Notes under the pieces: generated by a model
What the model saw: the letters and a program-made list of their open reading frames with translations, nothing else
Databases searched by the model: none
What the model was told of the DNA's origin: nothing
Made by a program: the position numbers and the translations under genes
From: Halichoerus grypus
Taxonomy: Eukaryota > Chordata > Mammalia > Carnivora > Phocidae
Direction of reading: 5' to 3'
Assembly: GCF_964656455.1 (NCBI RefSeq)
Contig: NC_135715.1
Span: 38,078,603 to 38,142,602, forward strand
Length of the DNA: 64,000 bases
In this document: positions 58,196-64,000 of the stretch, in pieces
Position numbering within the stretch: the first letter of the stretch is position 1
Layout: every line of letters begins with the position of its first letter

Positions 58196-59939
58196 TTACT
58201 TGAAAATCATATGGTAGCTTTTGAGAAAGAGAATTAACATAAAGAATATATTTTGTAATAAAAAATGAAAATAAATCTCATAACAAATGTGGTGCTTGCT
58301 GATTTTGGCTAAAAACACTTTGGACAGTGATTTGATGATGTTTGTTGTTTCAGCTTGGTTAACTCACACAAAGCAAGTTTTATTGTTGCCACTTATGGTT
58401 GTCTTTTTTCCCAAATCACACTCTGGCTTATAACTAGGCACAAAGAGATTGACAGAAAAAAACGGGTGTTAATAAGAGTGAAATGTGAAACTCTTGAAGG
58501 AGATCAAACTCTTTAACAGAGTAAATGGCCTATGGCAATATCTGTGGATAGTTGTTATTTTGACTAGAGCATGCATCAGGCACTTTAGAATGACAAGAGG
58601 AGTACATCCCAAGGTTGTTTTATGATACACAATGCTCCATTAAAATCAGTCCCTTTGAAAATGAAACAGTGTAACTTTGTAAGATTATATTCTATTCTAA
58701 AGTGAATACATTTCAAGCACAATGTTTTCTCCAATTATCAGTGCAGTATATCTATTTAGTTGCTTTTTTAATTTAATTGTCTTTTATGCTTATTCTGGAA
58801 ATTGGAGCTTGCAATATTTGTAGTTTATTATGCTAACAAATTATCATTAACAATAAAGATTTTTTGGCAGCCTAGTAGTCATTTTAAGTTTTTCTTACAA
58901 TCAATAAGATGAGAGGAGAAACTCCGACTCACCAGTAAGCTTTTTTAGTTCTACAATAAATACACACAATGAATGTATAAACAGAACCAGGTTTGGGCCA
59001 TAAAAAAATGAAATGTTTCCCTGTTGTTTTGTTTTTGTTGTTGTTGTTTTAAAGGTGACTTTCTTTTTCAGATTCTTATCTTTACCAAAATTTAACACAT
59101 CCTAGAAATTCAATAAATGTTTCTTTCTGATGAAGACAAGGGATGTTGTGAAGAATGTCAAAAAGATTAAAACCCAAGCTTCCTTCTAACCAAGAAAACT
59201 TGAAGCAGAAATTTTTATGTCTATATCAAAAGGAAAATGATCCCCTAGATCATCTAGAAATGGTATGGATCTCAGTTTGTCAGAGCCTATCAGTCTTTAT
59301 ACACTATAGATTTGTAAGTTGAAGTAAGGGCATTGATCATATTAGAATTTACGTTTGCTCATGTTCTTTCATAAAAATAAATTAAGTATTAAAATTTCAA
59401 GGTTTGAGTATGGTTATTGCAGTGTTTACAATTCTTCACAAAGATGAATGAAAAGCAGAATTTTCTGTCATGACTATGTACATGTACACTTGTATAAGTC
59501 TTGTTTGAACATATATATGTATATATACAGACAAGATAAATATATATTTATATATATTTCATTACTTATCCTCTTGTATGAATATTTCTGAAGCTTCAAC
59601 TTCACTGAAATACATATGTGTTTCCTTAAATTCACAGTATAAACTATATATAGAATATAATAAAGTTTATATAACAACATTAATTGTTGGCTTGTTAGGA
59701 AACAATACATAGTGCTTCTCTAATCCTGAAAATACTGAAATTACTTTTGATTTCTGAAAGTCAAAAATGTCTTAAGATAATACACGTCATAATATTATCA
59801 AATCTTAATTTGAACTTCAAATGATAATATTTACCACAATCATCAGATATATTCACTGGACTTAACTGCTGGTACTTTGACCATTTCCCAAAATCAAATT
59901 TAGTCTCAGACAACTGAGTTTTGCCCCTGTTTAACAAGA

Positions 59940-60345
59940 CTAAACATTAAACTCTGTTATTAATCATTGACTCCTTCCTATTCCCTTGGATTTCCAAAGT
60001 GTAACTCTATTAAACGCTCTCATTTTTTATTAAAGAGTATCTTCAGTTACACCACTTTGACTGGTTCCATTTTTTTCTGTTTCTGATCATCTCTCATCTG
60101 GAAATGACTACCCATATTCATGCCTCTCCTCAAGATACTATCCAACCAGATTTCTTGAGAAATTAGTCAGTATCCATTGCCCCTACTTTCTTGTCTCCCT
60201 TAGGTCCTCAACAGCAGTCTGGCTTCGGCCACCACCACAATCCTGAAACTGCTCTCACCAAATTTACTAATGATCTAGAGCTGAATTGAAAGTGATCTTT
60301 TCAGATTTCATTCTATTTTGACTTCCTGAATGTTTTAGTCTTACA
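59940..60345 (+). mobile_element. L2 LINE fragment, reverse-transcriptase region
   Basis: Around 60,213-60,285 the + strand encodes QQSGFGHHHNPETALTKFTN, close to the L2 (CR1-clade) RT motif QSGFR..HST.TAL..VTND. The frame is open only locally. The upstream part is less certain. It is an old dead fragment. Confidence 0.7.
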
Positions 60346-60399
60346 ACTAAATTCTTTGGAGTCAGCCTCTGCAAAAACCACTTGTATTATTATTTGTGC

Positions 60400-60790
60400 A
60401 TACTTTTTTAGTCCTTTAACTTTTCAGATTCTCATTTTTCTCATATGTAAAATGGTGTTAGGGTTCCTGGGTGGCTCAGTTGGTTAAGTATCTGTCTTCG
60501 GCTTAGGTCATGATTCCAGGGTCCCAGGATCGAGTCCCCACATCGGGCTCCCTGCTCCACAGGGAGTCTCCTTCTCCCTCTGCCCCTCCACCCACTCGTT
60601 CTCTCACTCTCTCTCTCTCTCTCTCTCAAATAAATAAAATCTTTAAAAAAAATAAAAATAAATAAAATGGGGTTAGTGAGACCCACTCATTGATTAATTT
60701 GGGTGAGTAAATGAGATAATATATAAGGAGAATATTTTAGAGTATCTAACACATGTCAAACACTCAAGAAATGCTCATTATTTTTACTTT
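60400..60790 (-). mobile_element. MIR SINE, minus orientation, split by a CAN-SINE
   Basis: Before the SINE: cctttaacttttcagattct, tctcatatgtaaaatggtgt. After it: aatttgggtgagtaaatgag, agtatctaacacatgtcaaa and cactcaagaaatgctcatta. Together these give the reverse MIR order. Confidence 0.7.
60462..60663 (+). mobile_element. CAN-SINE, full-length, in MIR
   Basis: The head is ggttcctgggtggctcagtt, then aggtcatgattccagggtcc, ccacatcgggctccctgctc, a CT run and AAATAAATAAAATC. The duplication aaaatgg(t/g)gttag is at 60449-60461 and 60664-60676 with one mismatch. Confidence 0.96.
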
Positions 60791-61124
60791 CTAAAGTGAT
60801 CTCTACATTTGACTTCTTCCGCTCTATTTTTTTTTTACCCAATATCTATATTTTGTTCCATACCTATAATTCACCTGTAGATGCCCATCAGCCAAGACCA
60901 TCAGGAACACAGCTGTCGTCAACAACAATTTACTACTTGCTATAACAAGGGAGATTACTTAATTTGATAGCTGTGGACCCTCTTTAATAGGGAGTGAGGT
61001 AGAAATGGCACTTTGGTTTTGTGCAGGAGTTAAGTAAGCATAGGAGAGTCTTCAAAAGGATGGTTCAGATTTTGTAAACTGTAGAAGTCAGTAATCTTAC
61101 CTTTAAAACTGTAGTAATAAGCAA

Positions 61125-61590
61125 AGACAACCCAAATAAGAACAGATTATTTATTCAGAGCTTGTTATATAGCAAGGGAGTCAGCCACAATCACTTGAGT
61201 TTCAAAGAGACTCAGACAGGTAGGAATGGAATGGGGAAGTATTTGTTTTTATAGTGGGGAAAAGAGAAAGCTTCAAATATCCTCTGACTGGAATATGTTT
61301 GCTTCAAGATGCGGGAGGAAGTGTAACGAGACGTGGGACATTCTATGTGATTGGTTTGAGAAGCACATTTGTTTTTTTCCGGTTGGTCCTGAGTTGGAAA
61401 GAGGGACAAAACTTCGGGAAGCTGGCAGTCACTGACTGTTCTGGTCTGGTTGCTGCAGAAGCTCTGAGTTAGAGCTCTGTTGTCCTTTAAGGCCTGGTCG
61501 TTGTCCATGTTTATACTCAGTCTCTCAGAACACATGAAATTCCATGTTTATATTCAGTCTCTCAGAACACATGAACTTCTGCACAGTAAA
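61125..61590 (-). mobile_element. Probable solo LTR, family unknown, minus orientation
   Basis: On + the text runs agattatttattcagagctt, gggagtcagccacaatcact, tttttatagtggggaaaaga, ttctatgtgattggtttgag, cggttggtcctgagttggaa and gagttagagctctgttgtcc. The plus-strand tttatt at its left would be an AATAAA on -. Higher GC and a sharp contrast with the flanks suggest an LTR that I believe recurs in carnivores. I cannot name it. Three overlapping frames across it (107, 69 and 72 codons) look like chance. Confidence 0.4.
61505..61578. repeat. 37-bp tandem duplication
   Basis: The block ccatgtttata(c/t)tcagtctctcagaacacatgaa... occurs at 61505-61541 and 61542-61578 with very few differences. Confidence 0.92.
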
Positions 61591-62376
61591 TTTCAGATCA
61601 ATTTGTCTGTGATCAACCTGGACTTTATGACTCTGAATAAACTGTTGGGTTTTTTTTTTTTGTTTGTTTGTTTGTTTCTAAATCAAGTTTAGGTATTTTA
61701 TGGAGAACATTGTGGCTTTGGTTTGACTAGGTTTATGATTTTGAAAGACATGGTGTATTATACAAGTTGTGTTTTATTTTTCTTTTTTTTATTTTATTAT
61801 GTTATGTTAATCACCATGCATTACATCATTAGTTTTTGATGTAGTGTTCCATGATTCATTGTTTGCGTATAACACCCAGTGCTCCATTCAGTATGTGCCC
61901 TCCTTAATACCCATCACCAGGCTAACCCATCCCCCCACCCCTCTCCCCTCTAGAACCCTCAGTTTGTTTCTCAGAGTCCATAGTCTTTCATGGTTCATCT
62001 CCCCCTCCGATTCCCCCCCCCCTTCATTTTTCCCTTCCTGCTATCTTCTTTTTTTTTTTTTAACATATAATGTGTTATTTGTTTCAGAGGTACAGGTGAT
62101 TCAACAGTCTTACACAATTCACAGTGCTCACCATAGCACATACCCCCCAATGTCTATTACCCAGCCACCCCATCCCTCCCACCCCCCACCACTCCAGCAA
62201 CCCTCAGTTTGTTTCCTGAGATTAAGAATTCCTCATATCAGTGAGATCATATGATACATGTCATTCTCTGATTGACTTATTTCACTCAGCATAATATCCT
62301 CTAGTTTATCCACATCGTTGCAAATGGTAAGATTTCATTCTTTTTGATGGCTGCATAATATTCCCTTGTATATATA

Positions 62377-62379
<3 letters not shown>

Positions 62380-62422
<43 letters not shown>
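62380..62422. repeat. (TG)n(TA)n microsatellite in L1 ORF2
   Basis: tgtgtgtgtg followed by a long TA run, at the same L1 position as the tract at 4.14 kb. Confidence 0.95.
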
Positions 62423-62424
<2 letters not shown>

Positions 62425-62450
62425 ATCTTCTTTATCCATTCATCTGTCGA

Positions 62451-62575
62451 TGGACATCTTGACTCTTTCCGTAGTTTGGACATATTGTGGTCTTGTTGCT
62501 ATAAACCTCGGGGTGGACATCTTGGCTCTTTCCACACTTTGGCCATTGTGGACATTGCTGCTATAAACATTGGGG
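62451..62575. repeat. 62-63 bp tandem duplication within L1 ORF2
   Basis: Unit 1 (62451-62513) and unit 2 (62514-62575) both run tggacatcttg(a/g)ctctttcc ... ttgctataaac(c/a)t(c/t)gggg. The L1 at 3.5 kb carries this stretch once (4210-4271). The units differ at several positions, so the event is not very recent or the units have diverged. Confidence 0.93.
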
Positions 62576-64000
62576 TGCACATACCCGTTCGGATCACTAC
62601 ATTTCTATCTTTGGGATAAATACACAGTAGTGTAATTGGTGGGTCACAGGGTAGCTCTATTTTCAACTTTTTGAGGAACCTCCATACTGTTTGCCAGAGT
62701 GGCTGCAACCAGCTTGCATTCCCAACAGTGTAGGAGAGTTCCCCTTTCTCTGCATCCCCGCCAACATCTGTCATATCCTGACATTTTAATTGTAGCCATT
62801 CTGACTGGTGTGAGGTGGTATCTCATTGAGGTTTTGATTTGGATTTCCCTGATGCCGAGCGATGTTGAGCACTTTTTCATGTGTCTGTTGGCCATTTGGA
62901 TGTCTTCTTTGGAAAAATGTCCGTTCATGTCTTCTGCCCATTTCTTGATTGGATCATTTGTTCTTTGGCTGTTGAGTTTGATGAGTTCTTTATAGATTTT
63001 GGATACAAGCCCTTTATCTGATATGTCATTTGCAAATATCTTCTCCCATTCTGTCAGTCGTCTTTTGGTTTTGTTGACCGTTTCATTTGCTGTGCAAAAA
63101 CTTTTTATCTTGATGAAGTCCCAGTAGTTCATTTTTGCCCTTGCTTCCCTTGCGTTTGGCAATGTTTCTAGGAAGAAGTTGCTGCAGCTGAGGTCGAAGA
63201 GGTTGCTGCCTGTGTTCTCCTCTAGGATTTTGATGGAATCCTGTCTCACATTTAGGTCTTTCATTCATTTTGAGTCTATTTTTGTATGTGGTGTAAGGAA
63301 ATGGTCCAGTTTCATTCTTCTGCATGTGGCTGTCCAATTTTCCCAACACCATTTGTTGAACAGACTGTCAAACTTCTGTCAAAACAGAAGTTTTCCATTG
63401 GACATTCTTTCCTGCTTTGTCAAAGATTAGTTGACCATAGAGTTGAGGGTCCATTTCTGGACTCTCTATTCTGTTGCATTGATCTATGTGTCTGTTTTTG
63501 TGCCAGTACTATACTGTCTTGATGATGACAGCTTTGTAATAGAGCTTGAAGTCCGGAATTGTGATGCCACCAGCTTTTCTTTTCTTTTTAAACATTCCTC
63601 TGGCTATTCGGGGTCTTTTCTGGTTCCATACAAATTTTAGGATTATTTGTTCCATTTCTTTGAAAAAAGTTGATGGTATTTTGATAGGGATTGCATTAAA
63701 TGTGTAGATTGCTCTAGGTAGCCTTTACCTCTTCACAATATTTGTTCTTCCAATCCATGAGCATGGAACGTTTTTCCATTTCTTTGTGTCTTCCTCAATT
63801 TCTTTCATGATTATTTTATACTTTTCTGAGTACAGATTCTTTGCCACTTTGGTTAGATTTATTCCTAGGTATCTTATGGTTTTGGGTGCAATTGTAAATG
63901 GGATCGACTCCTTAATTTCTCTTTCTTCTGTCTTGTTGTTGGTGTATAGGAATGCCACTGATTTCTGTGCATTGGTTTTATATCCTGCCACTTTACTGAA

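Larger units (their letters stand above)
55970..59935. other. Long AT-rich non-coding stretch, no gene seen
   Basis: Apart from one short SINE (56,631-56,740), a tandem duplication (58,138-58,195) and a TA-rich tract (59,508-59,560), I recognise nothing. Several splice-like sites on - (57,083; 58,926) do not pair into convincing exons. Confidence 0.5.
61776..64000 (-). mobile_element. L1 retrotransposon, 3' part, runs off the window
   Basis: The 3' end is at left (a T tract followed by the same 3' UTR as the L1 at 3.5 kb: catgcattacatcattagtt, gatgtagtgttccatgattc). The 3' UTR has two poly-purine blocks on -, followed by ORF2. At the right edge the sequence is still within the reverse-transcriptase half of ORF2, so this copy is at least 2.2 kb and may be much longer. 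It shares the subfamily of the L1 at 3.5 kb. Confidence 0.92.
62222..64000 (-). pseudogene. L1 ORF2 C-terminal half, several frameshifts
   Basis: ORF2 ends at a TAA on - at 62224-62222. Going upstream on -: the Cys-rich region ([15 protein letters not shown], 62,700-62,760), [18 protein letters not shown] near 62,860-62,920, [18 protein letters not shown] near 63,205-63,262, and the post-RT region ([23 protein letters not shown], 63,850-63,910). Open frames of 206 codons (62,644-63,264) and 88 codons (63,725-63,991) lie in different frames, and a 62-63 bp tandem duplication breaks it at 62,451-62,575. Less decayed than the full-length + strand L1, but not functional in this portion. Confidence 0.85.

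Noticed and set aside
58909..58926. 18-nt block on - between attgtag and GTGAGT
   Set aside because: Tiny block in an AT-rich region, phase does not connect to the other candidates.
10486..60663. tRNA genes suggested by A/B-box-like sequences
   Set aside because: All such boxes are in CAN-SINE heads with CT-rich bodies, A tails and target duplications. None folds as a stand-alone tRNA gene by inspection.
61101..61108. Possible 8-nt exon on - (good acceptor tgcttattactacag and donor AAAG|GTAAGA)
   Set aside because: Both sites look good but an 8-nt exon is very unlikely, and the surroundings look like an LTR. It shows how easily strong pairs arise by chance.
61844..62254. 136-codon proline-rich frame on +
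   Set aside because: It is the reverse of the L1 3' UTR with its poly-purine blocks. The 60-codon frame at 3,635 is the same shadow in the other L1.
1..64000. Prokaryotic systems such as CRISPR arrays, operons or phage
   Set aside because: The repeats are dispersed mammalian retroposons, not regularly spaced direct repeats. Coding density and composition are those of a vertebrate intron or intergenic region.

Overview
The window is mammalian nuclear DNA: AT-rich, without bacterial-style gene packing, and largely built from mammalian transposable elements of several ages. The lineage marker is the carnivore tRNA-derived SINE (CAN-SINE), with its head (gcctgggtggctcag), its B-box region (gatcccagggtcctgggat), a CT-rich stretch and an AATAAA-rich A tail. 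I count 19 copies, 13 on + and 6 on -. None is the young dog-specific type. The 3' ends of the two younger L1s (3.5-4.7 kb and 61.8-64 kb) are of a form I associate with bears, seals and mustelids. A caniform, probably arctoid, carnivore is therefore my inference, not a proof.

Layout. 1-3.2 kb: old sequence. 3.25-4.86 kb: a solo-LTR-like element split by a 5'-truncated L1. 4.87-5.56 kb: an old L1 fragment. 7.3-8.7 kb: a possible retroviral internal remnant. 8.9-15.5 kb: an essentially full-length but dead L1 (+), with two SINEs inside it and a third at its tail. 18.5-20.6 kb: a 5'-complete, ORF1-only L1/HAL1-like element. 20.6-25.8 kb: L2, an LTR and an MLT1A-type LTR, with SINEs nested in them. 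26.5-34.7 kb: MIR and L2 remnants with SINEs. 35-43 kb: an unnamed old repeat family and a hAT-like element split by a SINE. 43.5-61.6 kb: MaLR LTR, L2, MIR, an old L1, an unassigned segment and an unknown LTR-like element. 61.8-64 kb: an L1 on - that runs off the window.

No complete host gene is visible. The most gene-like signal is on the - strand. A protein-like 54-codon block lies at 16,913-17,074. An 89-nt block sits between a good acceptor and GTAAGT at 29,803-29,891. A 22-nt block sits between a very strong acceptor and CAG|GTAAGA at 31,607-31,628. Read 5'->3' on -, these three have compatible codon phases and no stops, so the window may lie in the introns of an unidentified minus-strand gene. 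This is a hypothesis; splice-like pairs also occur by chance in 64 kb.

Other sequence-level results are many intact target-site duplications around SINEs, one insertion that seems to be only a SINE A tail, SINE copies lacking parts of their Pol III promoter, a damaged reverse-transcriptase active site in the full-length L1, and several short tandem duplications. Repeat boundaries are approximate unless a target-site duplication fixes them.
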